64,000 nucleotides of DNA from Cristatella mucedo (lineage: Eukaryota; Bryozoa; Phylactolaemata; Cristatellidae): positions 3,750,001-3,814,000 of the forward strand of contig WPIO01000029.1 of NCBI GenBank assembly GCA_009760855.2, written 5' to 3'. Of the stretch, positions 27,113 through 40,216 are shown one piece after another; the stretch's first letter is position 1, and the number at the start of each line of letters is the position of its first letter. The notes under the pieces were generated by a model. It worked only from the letters and a program-made list of their open reading frames with translations, did no database searches and had not been told where the DNA came from. Made by a program: the position numbers and the translations under genes.

Positions 27113-28440
27113 TTTAATGATTGGAAATAAGCAGCTCACTGCCTGTGGACTCACTCTGCTGAGTCATAGTAGTTCCGTCAAGGAAGACAATGCTTCGCCA
27201 TCTTGCCGCATGACGGACGGAAAGATGGACTTTATCGCGTTAATAAGTAGAGATATATATGTAGGATTTTTATGGATAATGATTTATTTACTGAGTCAGC
27301 GAGCTTTTGTGAGTTTTTTACGACCTTCACAAGAATGCGGACTTAAATTGTGTCTTTCCTCTGTTCAATCTCTATAATAGGCTAGGTTCATCGGTCAGCC
27401 TAAACGTCCGTCGCAGTCACTGACGTCACATCTACATTCTTTTGCTTTATCATTATAGTACTACTTCGACGGTACAGCAAGGATGAGTGTCAAAAGGGGC
27501 AATGATTTGCTAATTTGCATAGATACCTGAGATATGCACTCTCATTGTTTGTTGAAATTGAACATGCCTTGCTGCGCCTGAATTTGGTAAGCGATGGACA
27601 AGCATAAATAAAATCTGCCGCGATTCTTCAAGGGGTGCTAACTATGCAGCTATAGTAAATGTAAAATTGAAGATGGTCAGCATGTCTGCACGTTCTGCTC
27701 CGTACAACCGATCAGTGCTGATTCGCTAGTCAGCGCTGACAAATAAATTTCCTAAAATTAGATTTATGTCCATTTTAAAAATAAAATTAATATATATATT
27801 TATATATACATAATTTTGAAAACATATTTTAATTTTTCCTCCTAAAAAAATTTGCTGCATTAACTAAGAATTCAAAGCTTGGCATTCAATTTCGCGGGCT
27901 CAAAAGCTAGGTCAGTGGACACTTCGGCCCTCCTCACAAATTTAAGTTGAAGAGGTTTTTCTGGTTTTTCACAGATGCAAGCTAATTTCCATGATGAGAA
28001 CATGTGGTTTCCACCAGCGAGTGTGGACTGGCGATTTTTGACAGCAATGAGTTGGGAACAAAAAGGAGCAAAGCGAGCAGAGCAATATAAGCGACATCTA
28101 TCGCAGACAACATCAATAAAAAAAAGGCAACGAAGAAAGTTACTCATCGCCACGCACAGTATTCAACGGAAACGTTGCATACGACAAGCTCTGCAGCAGA
28201 AAGAGACTGAAGAAGAAGCCCCGGAGCTTTGTGCTGTCACTGCTCAGTGAACGCTCCACTTATGACACGAGTCAAACACACAGAAAGAGACTGAATGTAA
28301 GATTCGAGCACTCCACGACCCGGTCGCGGTCCGGAGTCCAGAAATGCGGCCGGGCTGAGCAGCTAGATTGGCCTTACGACTAGGTCAGAGGACATTCAGG
28401 ACCGCGTGGTAAGGCAACACTGAGTTTTCCCGTGATTTTT
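27113..28440. other. Intergenic DNA with one unidentified open frame
   Basis: AT-rich DNA. A plus-strand frame at 27975-28250 (91 codons) starts after a ggtttttcacag acceptor-like site and encodes a Lys/Arg/Gln-rich tail ending at TGA. It has no recognised domain, so it is only noted (see findings). TGACGTCA occurs at 27421-27428. Confidence 0.4.
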
Positions 28441-28615
28441 CGCGGCATAAACTAGTAATAATTTTAATAATAGTTTGTTGTTTAGTGCCCCAAGGAAACA
28501 AAATTTCCATCCAAGTGCTTTATGACTCGCTGCAAAAGGAGTAACAGCCAAGGGTAAATGACATTCAGGGCACCGTGCTAAGACTAGCATGCAATAGCTA
28601 CAAGAAGACATTCAG
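28440..28615 (-). mobile_element. LINE-like 3' fragment (family B related)
   Basis: An antisense block agtgccccaaggaaac followed by aagtgctttatgactcgc resembles the family B 3' end but is diverged. An AAT-rich tail precedes it. Confidence 0.4.
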
Positions 28616-28663
28616 GGGCACTTGTTTGTTGGACTCTTGATTAGGAACAAGCACTAAATCATG

Positions 28664-28825
28664 GACGCTGGTTTGGTCCAGTAGTTAAGGTGCTTGCCTT
28701 TAAAGGCCGAGATAAAGGTGAATGTATTTGATGACCGAGGTCCAGGGCTCGAGCCACTTGGCATATGTGAAGCGCCTGAATAGAGATTGAGTTCCCTTCT
28801 GAGGGAGCTGTACGAAGGAATTCCA
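28664..28825 (+). mobile_element. SINE family C with tRNA-like head
   Basis: A-box-like tggtccagtagttaagg and B-box-like ggtccagggctcgagcc flank an internal insertion relative to the 14868 copy. The tail is tgaagcgcctgaatagagat then tgagttccc. Confidence 0.75.
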
Positions 28826-29297
28826 AATTTTATGTTGCAGGTGAGAGCGTAAAGCACGCAGGAATGCATCTTTTGCTGAGGCTTAAACTGTGCAAAATCA
28901 TTGCTGGTGATGACCATTTACACCGCTAAAGCTGTGTTCAGACCAATGCTAGTTGTCCGTCCGTAGGTACACCGCTTTAGGTTGTTTCTCTCGATGGCTA
29001 GACAGCAATCAACACGGACACCACTAGGTGTTCTGCCAAAGGTGCCAACGTGCCCATCGCAGCAGCTGCGTAAGTAAGACAGGCGGCAACAGGGCGCACG
29101 AGTGACGAGCAGCAGTGACGCGAGCTCTCGAGCCGCCCCCCCCCGCTCGAGTGCGACACTTTAGCTACTCACTTTAGCTACAGTGCCTGCAGCAACGCCT
29201 GCTGGGCGCCGCTAAATCTCTCGCTGCTAAAGCGAAAAACCATCCGATAAAACGTACCGATGTGGAGGCGAGGTGTCGCGTTCACTTGTAGCCTCTG

Positions 29298-29564
29298 TCA
29301 CCCGAAGGCCTGTAAAATGACCCCGTTGAGCTGTTCGCACGAGGTCGCGCGCGCCGCGAAGTCGCGAATGGCGCTAGGCGGCCGCTGCCGTACGCTCGGC
29401 ACGCTCAGAGCTAGTACTGACTCGCGCAAAGGTGGAAGCGTTCTTCCTGAGGTATTTCCGAGAGGTGCATAGAAATCAGAAGTTACTTTGTCAGGGGAAA
29501 CGTCCCAAGTCCGTCTTCGAACGAATTGGCCGGAGTTCATGACCTTGGCAACGAGGTATTTTTC
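29298..29564 (-). CDS. Anoctamin terminal exon
   Basis: 88 codons start EKYLVAKVMNSG after acceptor atctactttgcag, matching the family (R)EKYL motif after the last helix. A Ser/Pro/Arg-rich tail ends at TGA (29300-29298). Confidence 0.75.
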   Translation of the reverse strand, partial: EKYLVAKVMNSGQFVRRRTWDVSPDKVTSDFYAPLGNTSGRTLPPLRESVLALSVPSVRQRPPSAIRDFAARATSCEQLNGVILQAFG

Positions 29565-30779
29565 CTGCAAAGTAGATCCGTAAAAATACAGCTCAGTCCT
29601 TGAGCGCCGAGGCCTTTTTAACCGCATATTAAATTAAGATGCAAATCGTGCTGCTGACGCACGAACTGCTATGCAATATCTTTAAGCTTGCCACGAACTC
29701 TCAAGCCATGCCTGAATCATCTTTTGTAAGTGCACACGCTCACATTTGGTTGAATTAGCTCAGTTCCAGCAGTAGCCGGCTCATGACTTTCAAGGATATA
29801 TTACTCGGATTTTTGTTGACGATTTTTATTTAGCTTTGAGGAGAATCAATTATGCACTCAGGGCGTAAAAGGTATTGCAGCATCGGATATTGCCGGCACC
29901 ATTCCTGGCAACAAGTACATTCGCTGGTGCATTATTGGGTAGGCAGTTCGAGTCCGATTATCGTAGGCTAAAAGAACGGGTCTGTCCTCGATATTTCCTC
30001 AGGAGAGTCCGACATTGAAATCTGACCGCAGTCTAAATAATCTTTTGACGAAACTCCTGCTGTATAGGTTTAAATGGTTCGTCGTCACATTCAATACGCT
30101 GATCAATCACGGCCGAGCTGCAGCAACACCCGACCGACATCGCCAGTGAAGGAATTTTATCAGGAACTTGCCTTGTCAATAAGGCGATATTACAAAAAAT
30201 CTGAATGCCAATCTTCCACATTCTTCAGGACTCAGTGCTTCTAAGCTTCTAATTGGGTGGTTGGACGAAGACGAAGACGGATTGCGCTCGGCTCGGCCGC
30301 CTAGACAGACATCCGCACCGGCACGCCAGTACCCAGCATGTTGGGCTGGGCGGGGCGGGCGAGCCTGGGAGCTCCCAAGCGGAGCTGCACCGATTTGTGC
30401 AGCACTAGTGACCGCGTGATCTTGGGATCGAGCGGGATTCAGGCGGCTCTAAAAATCGTTCGGTAGCTTTATTATATCAGCCTCGGATATTGCCTGCGCC
30501 ATCCCTGGCAATAAGTACATGCGGCATAATGAAAAAATGGAGCCAAAATTAGTCCTCAGCCGCGTATTTTGCACTAGGACTAGCGAAAGCCGGATTGCTG
30601 AGCATTATTAGTAATCTCACCCTTCAAGACAGTTCATGCGTACAAAACTCTGCCCATTCATGCATCTCAAGGCTTCAAGGCTCTCAAGGCTTCGTGCAAT
30701 TTATCCCATAAGGCACGATATAATTTAATTTGTGAATTTAACCGCTTACTTTTACCTACTGGGTATATGTACACACGCA

Positions 30780-30850
<71 letters not shown>

Positions 30851-33800
30851 TTACTACTGACGGTGACTAAAGGTTCGAACGCTACGTACGCAAATAACGA
30901 CTGTTTTTCATTCAAGGCTACGATTGCTGGAGCAAGAGGCGCTCAGCATGTAGCCTGCAAAGGCTGTTGACGTAATGAAAGCTGAAAAAAATTCTCGCCG
31001 ACTCTAAAATAGTAGACGCATACCACGCTCTTTAAATAGGCTTCCATAGTCAAATATAAAGCGGTATAAGTAATTATTTTCCTTGTCACTTCTCTCTTTC
31101 TGCTAGTACAGTCTGTGTCTCTCGCTGGTCTAATGCCCAGCTTAATCTCGCAATTTGTGCAACTGTAAGCTCTTTCTTAGGGCATCTGTCACAAAGGTGA
31201 ACCGCGATTGAGTCAGCACTGCGACGCAGCAAAGAAGAACTCTCTCAGAGCAACTCGCTCGTCACTATTTGCAGTCGCGTGTGGACGTGCACGCACTAAT
31301 CGCACGGTCTTCTTACTTCTCTCACTTCGGTGGCAGTCGCACGCCTATCAATTTGATGAACCAGTTTCTACTCTGCCAGAGCTACATATCACTTACTCTG
31401 CGCATTTCCTTCTTGACATGATTCGGAACGTCTGGGACGAGAACTGCAATGATGTACTTTAGCGCAAAGACAGCGTGCTAAAACGTAAAGGCATGACATG
31501 TAGGCGAGCGCACCACGAGTGCGCCATCTCGACATCGCCGCCCATCGCCGCGTAGCCGGCTTCTGCATGCCGCTGCCTGATGGCTGCAGATCGCAAACTC
31601 TTAACCTCGTATGCAAGTATGAAGGCGAGCTGGTCGCAGCCTGTCGTCAGGTTCTCGTTACCCCACTTTGACGTGAGAGCTATGAGGCATGCGTTTGTGA
31701 TGACTCCGCAGATATTAAGGAAGTCCAGAGTATAATACCAGGTTCCTTAAAAAAAAGCGAATGACAGCTTAATGTTCCACTCATCATCAAGTGACTAAGA
31801 AATCCGAGGAGGCAGAGGGGTATTCATGCTGAATGCAGAAAGACCATCGAAGAGATTTTGTACTTGGACAGCTTCGACGTAAAGGGTCGCTAGATTGGCA
31901 AGAGAAAGAACATTAAAGAGATTTAGATACTCGCAAGTGCAGATGACAGATGGGGACTATTGCGAGTGCAAAATGGGCAATGTCTGGCTGGATGCGAAGC
32001 TGCTACGCGAACCAGCTGTACTGTCAGGAGTCCGGGCTCTATGGCCCCATGACTCGAGCCGAAGCGGTATCCTCCTCTCGCCGATGTCGTTGACATTGCA
32101 TCTATCAAACTTAACACTACAATCGAGTCTTGCAATGCAAGAAGGGTAATTCTCCAGCAAATTATGAGGATCGTACGATCGCAGAAGCAGCTTTGGCTTT
32201 CCCATCTCCTAAGAGACCGACTCGGAGCGCTCGAAGCCGTTTTATTGGCCGATCCTGCATAGCGGGCCGGGGGGGGGGGGGGCGGCGGCGGTCTTTTGCA
32301 ATCGTTTGCATTTCTGAGGATCGATTGAAAAGCATCTCCTAGGATTGACCCTGAAACTTGGCGACACCGCGCCCGCTAACGGCCTCATTTCGATAAAAAG
32401 GCATTGAGTGATCGATTCGTTAGAACCTGACCAAGCTCGGTGAAGCCAGTCGTTTTTTAAAGAACACTCGAGCTCGACTCACGACATCATCTAGGATTCA
32501 TCTCAGCCTCGCGGAGGAGATTCAAAAGGGGGTGCGAGCCCCGACGGGCTTCAATAGCAGTCAATTTAATTAACAAGTCCGGCGGTCGGTCAGCTCAGAG
32601 CTGGTATCCATACGTGGCGCGCATGCGCCTTCGCAAAGCGTGCTTCTTTCACCTATGTCCTGCGCACGATGCGCCACCGGCCGCCTATATTTCCAGAGTA
32701 TGCGTCGGGAGTCGATCGGTCTGTCGATGATGTTGACGAGAAGAACAATGATCGGAGCGAGAGGCATAGAGACGGCAAACATCTGCAATGCAGAACTCGG
32801 TGAATAAGGGCAACGTAATTGCCGCGATCTGTCGATTTGCCTTTAATAAATTTACGACGAGCCTGAACGCACGCACTGACTGATTCATTGAATGTGGGCA
32901 TTAAGCAAACCACAATGTAATTAAAAATTCCGCACGCTGCGCTTGATTCTAAGGTTCGGACTAATTTCGCCGAATAAGCTCAATAGGAAACAAGGCATGA
33001 ATAGAAAGCGTTTTGCGTGCGACCTGTAATCCATTTCGCAATGGCTCGGCGTTTCCAACGTGAGGGTGAACACACTGCAAGTGTGCATCGTGACCATACA
33101 GCCCGCTCATTCGATATAATTGATACCATGGTGCCTTTGCATCTTCGAGGGAAAAAATCTACGAATACCCTAACTGTCACTAAGAGTCACGTTGGAGCCC
33201 GTCAGCACCGAGAATTAGGCTTCGAGATACTCGCCAGTATCAAACTGGCTTCTACAGTGTGCTGCCGATGCGGCATATAATCATTTAAAAGTTCGAATTT
33301 CGACGATAGAGCACTTTTCTTTGTCTATAGACTGTGTGCATTCTTCAGTCAGTTAGACAAAGTAAAGTGACGGTTAGCTGATCCCAAAGCCTCATTTTGT
33401 AGCGGCAGATTTGCATAGCAGATGGTTATAGATTTCTTCAACGGCTCTGGATCGCGGTAGCAATTTGTCTGAAATTACTATTATAGTTGGGTGGACATAG
33501 TATATGCAGTCGCATAACTTGTCGAGAAGCTCGTAACAAAGCTACAAAAACCAAAGCGGAACTGGGATTTATTTCACGTTTTTAAAGCCTAAAACCATAA
33601 CAGGTTTACGAGGACCTGAAAAAATCTCCTCTTTAATAAATATTTGCATCAATAATTAAAATGTGTCATAGAAATACTCCATCTTAATTCTGGGATGTGG
33701 ACCTAAGTGTCCGCTTACCTAGCTGGTGAGCCTGCGGCACTGACTGCCAAGCTTAAACCTCTAAGTTAATGAGCAAAACTGTATAGGAGGAAATAAGAAA

Positions 33801-36610
33801 GCTTTTTTATATATTTTTTAATTTTATTATAAAATGAACATAAATCCCATCAGCACAGGGTATCAAATCAGCGTTAAGTTGGTTTCGGAGCCCAATGTAC
33901 AGACGTGCTGACCATTTTCTTTTTACATTGACATGTAGTAAGCATCCCCCATAAAGAATCACGGGAAGATTCCATTCATGCATGCTACCGTTTATCGAAT
34001 GCAGGCATGCAGCTATGCCAAGAAATTAAGTTTCATTCAATGATATCGTTAGGCTACTCAATAGTTGCTAACGCTGATGGTTAAGAGGAACTTACGCACT
34101 TCCGTAGGAATGGTAGTAATGTGCACGGTCTGACATGAACTGTATCGCTGGTTCGCAACTTACATTTTTACACTGGCGATTATGTATTACAACGCATTGC
34201 TTGTGGTTTTTAACGTCTTGCTAGCAGCTGATATTTTTAATATGATTACTTAACTAATGGTTGGTTAAACATGCAGGTTTCCGTTTTGCCCGTCATTCGA
34301 CCTGGTAGGAGTGTCCTCTAGAGCCAGTGTTGGACTCTGTTAGTCATGTGCGGCATTGGCTCGATAATAGGAAGTCAGTCTTAACGACGGTCTGCATGTC
34401 GCTAAGTCATTGCAGCTGAGCTTTTGCGTAGCAGCTATAAGTTTACATATATACGGTCTTTAATATTCGATTAGAATACTGTGTACGAACTATTTTTCGA
34501 GTGTCTCGCTCGTAAATAAAATATACAGCGGGGTCCCAAGTTCCTAACCTTCCTACCTTACTCATTATTCAACTTACTTCGTACCTTCCTTATCTATTCC
34601 CGGGCTGGGTTGCCCTAATCCAAAGCCATCTCCAGCAGAGATCGAGACTCCTCAGAGAGTAATATTGAATGACTTAATTCGTTCCAGATGCAGCGGGAAA
34701 ATTGTGAAAAAATCGATCATGCATAATAATAATTGGAAAAATCCCTCACCAATATTTACAATGCGTCTCCACTCATAACGGGAAAGCATGCATTTTCTTC
34801 ACTCATTACTGAGATTTCACCCTAACCTCATCCAACTTTTGCAGGGCAGTGGTGCATTGCTAGTACCTTTGAGGGTCAATTTAGCGCTTAATTGATTGGT
34901 ATATGAGTTCTTTTGCCTTCTGATGCATTTTGGGAAACTTTTACGTCGGGAAACTAAGAAGATTTATAACGCCTGATTACTTGTGTAGCTTAGACAAGCC
35001 CACATGGTTTGGTTTCCCAACCGGGCGATTCATTTGTCGCTAATCCGAGTTTTTTTAACCCAGGTTATTCATTACCATAAGCGTTCATAGCTCATGACGC
35101 ACTGAGCATGCAATTTACCATTTCAATACATGCTATTTTGAAGATACTAATGCTTAGAAAAACTGTGCAATGGTGCTTTTAATTTTCATAAACCTACTTA
35201 CCATAAGGTAGCCATACTGGATGACCTTGTCAGTATACTGAATCAGCGTAAAATCTCCCAGCGCTGGTCGCGATCTTTCCTCGTCAAGGTAGGCCAAAAG
35301 AGATTGGCTTGCGCCGCCTTGCACCTCCGAGTCTTGAGACGAAGCTGCCACCACACGGCTCACAGTAGCCGCCTTTCGGAGCCGCGAAATCAATCGAACG
35401 ATAACTCTAAAATGCCATGCCACTGCTCGAGCTTGCAACACGCAGGCCGATCATCTCAGCGAACAGAAACACCGGTTGCTGTAGCAATGTTCAAAATTAC
35501 GCGACAGAGTCGCGCCCCCAGCCTTTGATATTGTCAGCAGCCACCGACGTCAAGTACGGTAAGAAAATCTACAAACAATTATGAGACATGCTGCGTTTAA
35601 TGTGATGTATCTACATCTGTAAATCCACAAAGTCACGATTAATGAGCGGGTGCTACGCTGGAGAGTTATCTATAGCACACTCACAGTCTAAGCGGCTTTC
35701 GGTACGCGTTTGGTAGTCAACAGACTCCTCCATTTCTCACTACAAAAAATTGTGGAAGTGAGTTCCACAGTCCAGGACTTGCAGAGCGAAAGCTAATGTC
35801 GTCAACGGTCTGTAGACGAAGGAATGGAGCAGATAATTAATTATCCATAGAGGATACGAGGGCGCGAGGAAGGAGAGAATAAAATTTTAGCGGGTAAAAA
35901 CTATATGATAGGACGGAAAAATAAAACTACATAATTTTGAACATACATGAGTGCGCCCCCAACTGAAGTCACTGATGAGTCCCTAACCAACGGTGACAAC
36001 TGGGAAAAAGCCTTCTTCAGCCAACTACAATTGAACATTAGATTGAAGTTGGTTTGATGATACAATTATTAAGAATTTTTTTGAAATATTTCTTTAATTT
36101 TTCTCAAATGTAGATTTTTCTACATTAACAAAAGTTACGAAATTTCCTATAAGTAGGGTGGGTTCACCAGCTAGGTCAGCGGAAGTTGAAGCTTCCCGTG
36201 ATTTTCGACTAGTACAGGCTTGCAATATCAGTAGGTAAGACCAAAATAAAAAGGTAAGGCATAAGGATGAATTAAAACAAAATAAGATAGTCTTAAAAGT
36301 AAGAGCAATTTAAACTAAGTACACTTACGGCATAAGAAGTTCTCGAGCTGTGCTGATGATCGGCTTAATAATAATGAGGATGAGGATTTGCAAAGACAAC
36401 ATTGGCATGCATGACGTCACTTGATCGTTGTTCTGGCTGCAGCTGTCGGAGTATTTTCCTCCGAGTCCCAAAAAGCCGCTGCTTCCGGTGACTGCACGAT
36501 TCTATAGAACGAACGGTAGCATGCACGGGAGAGCGACTGCAGGTAGTTAACAAATAAAGCAGATGGCCAACAGAGGGCTTTTCGTCGCTTCAAGGGCGTA
36601 GTATTTATAG

Positions 36611-36652
<42 letters not shown>

Positions 36653-39600
36653 TTATATTCTCAGGCACGTGTAGTTTTCGTAAAATCATAATCTCATAAA
36701 TGTGTCAAAGGCTCCTCCCAACTTAATTGCACGAACTAGGGAGATGAAAGCTGCAGATGTTTGTTAGCGGGCAAAATAGTCACTGCATTATTGATCACTA
36801 TCCCATTTTCAATTGAAAGAGCGTGATATAACAGCCCCAGCTCACTAAGCGTACGTTCTTCTTGGCACTTGTTAAGAGCCAAAGTGTCTACTCCGAAATT
36901 ACGACAAAAGTTGTTGCACACAAATACATCACTGCGACTGCGGAAATAAATTTCTTGGAGCAACAAGAGAGGTTGCACCGGGAATAGCAAGTGCCAAAAT
37001 AAATTATCGTATGATATTCTAAACCGCACACTTTGAATCCACCAAGACGCGATTTCCAGAATTTCAAAGTGCCGAGGACTGAGACCGCAGTTGAGCTAGT
37101 GAAATTCAGCCACGCCGAGTGCATACCAATACCGCGAGTATTCGCCAGCTTTTAGAAGGCGAGTTTAGTGTCAAATCCGCAGCGAATCGGATGCAGCGCG
37201 AGCTGCAAATCCTCCTATTAATCCTCCTATAATTCCTCCATTAATCCTTCTATTAATCGAACACTATCCTGACGGTGTGCAATCACGAGTCTTGCACCCA
37301 CCATCCAGAGCCCGAATTTATTTCAATTTTTACAGAAGTTTATAAACGGTTCTAGAATATAAGGAGGATGGAATCCCGGAGAACTTAGCTAATAATCCCA
37401 AGGGTTAATGTTCATGAGCCTCTAGCATGTCTGTCGAGTAGTTTTCAAGTAACTTACGATACATTCGTACATACAAAACGCTTTACCAGTATTGAGCCAA
37501 AACTTGTGGCACCAAAGTGTATACATTTGTGACCTAATATATATAAATAGCGAACTTTCAAGATATCGCTTTTTAAAGTACGGTGCATGGATTTAAACTT
37601 GGACACCACAATGCATTAATTTTTATTACCACTTCGAAATGTTCGTGACATTGTAATGCAGCGATACTTTAGATTTCGCACAGAACAAAGTTCGATCACT
37701 ATGGCTTGCTACAAGAGGTGTGCTACTTGGAGGTGAAAACTCTTGGGTCGTGTTAATCACTCACGCAGGTATGGGCAGAGATGCAGCTCATGCTAATTAT
37801 AACGAATAGCTGGCCTTGTAGATAACCTCTCCGCAGTCCTATTTATGGACTCCATATCCAAATTTGAGGGGGATCTTCACATATTTGATAGCGACTGCCT
37901 GAAATCAATTTGATCACTGATTGCAACTCTAGCGACATCCGAATTCAGCACCGCACACCAGGAAAAGTTAGGAACAGCCATAAACAATCCATCGTGATTC
38001 TTCGGCAGGTATATTAGACTAGACGTCGGAATCAAAGTATCAAATGCTGAGGTACTTACCCCACGGAAAAAAGCGATGTAGTACAATGAAGCAAAGTTAT
38101 TCGTAAAGAGAAATGCAAACAGCTTGATGATAAGAGCATCTTTATAGTCAGTCGATGTTTCATGATTTTCCCAGTCCGTCAGAAGGTAGGCCAACTTCTC
38201 ATACAACTGAAATTCAATGAGGGGCACGCTATTATTATTATTGTTATTAGAAAACATGCCCAGAAAACTTGAACATTAAAAATTAGACGAGATAAAATAT
38301 TCATTCAGTACGCTGATCACTTTAGTTTAGCAGTTTATTTATGTCGGCCTAACTTAGTGGAAAAGCAAGACAATCGCGTAATCGCGGCAGTAAACTTAGC
38401 TTGTCATCGGACTTTTTCACACCACAGAGCAACCGAAGGCAGTCTGCCGTGAGTCTGAATGCGAAGAGGGGAAAACAGAGTTTCGCCTCGGGTGAGGGAC
38501 AATCTCACAAACTCCGTGCTGTACCGGTGCAGTGCTCTACATATTGAGCTACCGAGACGACGGTTCTTTCAGCGCTGGGCTTTAACTCTTGGCTTTAGAT
38601 TTCTTTCATCTGGGTTGGGCCATTGTATTATAAAGACAATATAAGTTATGATGATATTTACTATTGCTTCACGTCTTTCAAAAGTGACGAGCATATAAAC
38701 GGAGCCCTAATAGCAGAGACACTACCAAAGTCAGAATCTAGAGAGCGCTGCGAGTGTTTACAATAACGACCCTTGCCAGTCTCCTAACCCCCTCCTCAGC
38801 ATAAAAGTGCTACTCGTCCAATCTATTCATAAGGTAACACTCATGTAATACGTGGCGCTTTAATTGTGTCGCAGACACTTCTAAGTTAGTAGCGGACATA
38901 CGGTATCGACTGACAATAAGCCTCCTCGGAGGTCATAGTTGCTAGTCCTCCCCTCTAGGGAATGGTCCTGATCTGCTTGCTCGTAGAGAAGCCGAAAGGA
39001 TGTGTCGCCTTGGTTTCGGGACACGAAGCCCGGCGAGCGACGAAGCCACTCGCCGATCTCTGGCGGGAGACACTGTAGTGACGGAGTACACCATTAATAA
39101 CGATCAAGTAAACAGCTGCTTACCATACTCAGAATCAGGATGACAATTGCATTGGCTGTGGTGGCCACCAAGCTCGTCATAACCGTGCACGTCAGGCTGC
39201 TCCATTCCTTTGTCTGGCAGTATTCAACGCTGATGAAAACTCGATAAACCACCACTGCTACAGTTACCATGATAACAACGCAAACCTGCAAATGGTCCGC
39301 TTATGAGACTACGAGTCTGCTGCGGCGCGATCGGCCGTCGGAGCGTTTGAATAACGCGCCGCAAAACCACCTTCAACTGCTCCGTACCATGACGATAAGA
39401 AGACTAAGCGATGTGAATATTTTTGCAGCTCTCCTGTAAGCGGAGTAATAAAGGACTGGTTCATAGGTGACTCGATCAAACTTTGGAACTCCTTCATATT
39501 CTGGCCTAGCTATCTCGTTGGCTTCGTATTGATCGACGTCCCACTCAAAAGCCAGTACAGCGTTGCGCCTCTTCCAGAGCTCGAGGAATATTGTACCTGA

Positions 39601-40159
39601 GGAACACGTGTCAGGCATGTTACGCTGAAGCGGATCTCTTGCTTATGCAAGCTACGAATCGTGGGATAAGGAAGTCGTGCGTATACTTACCCCAAAGGCA
39701 AATGATGATACTGTACCATGGTGTTATTTCGTTATCTAGCGCATCCTTTATTGTATAGAGCAGGTCGTCGCCATATGTGACGATGCTGAAAATTAAAGAT
39801 ACTTTTTCCAGATCTTATTTATATTTTGTTAGCGCCTGTTTACTACAAAATTGGCGAATGGAGGCTCTAATTGGGGGAAATAGGCAATTGTAAATCATAT
39901 TCATGTATGCTCACTGCTTGTTCAATAGCGAGCTCTGATGGCGTTTATTTATTTAATTTTAGCCCTTTCAACACTCTCGTCTCTAGCTCTGCATTTTAAA
40001 ACTTTAAATATCTTATGAAGGCTCATACACGATAAGTAGGATGCGATAAATTACCCTTGATTTTAATACGAAAGCTTACTCCAGCTTTATAGAATAAAAC
40101 CAAAAAGTTAAACACATTAAGCAAATGATACGAGACCTATATCAGGCTCGATTATTCTC

Positions 40160-40216
<57 letters not shown>

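Noticed and set aside
32264-32290. G-run and GGC repeat as a regulatory G-quadruplex
   Set aside because: It is a short homopolymer inside an intron with no supporting context; noted only as a simple repeat.
36736-37124. Candidate anoctamin exon after AFFRG
   Set aside because: Two overlapping minus-strand frames are hydrophobic in places but lack the E-E-C..G-C-L or GKQ features and have no matching splice phases.
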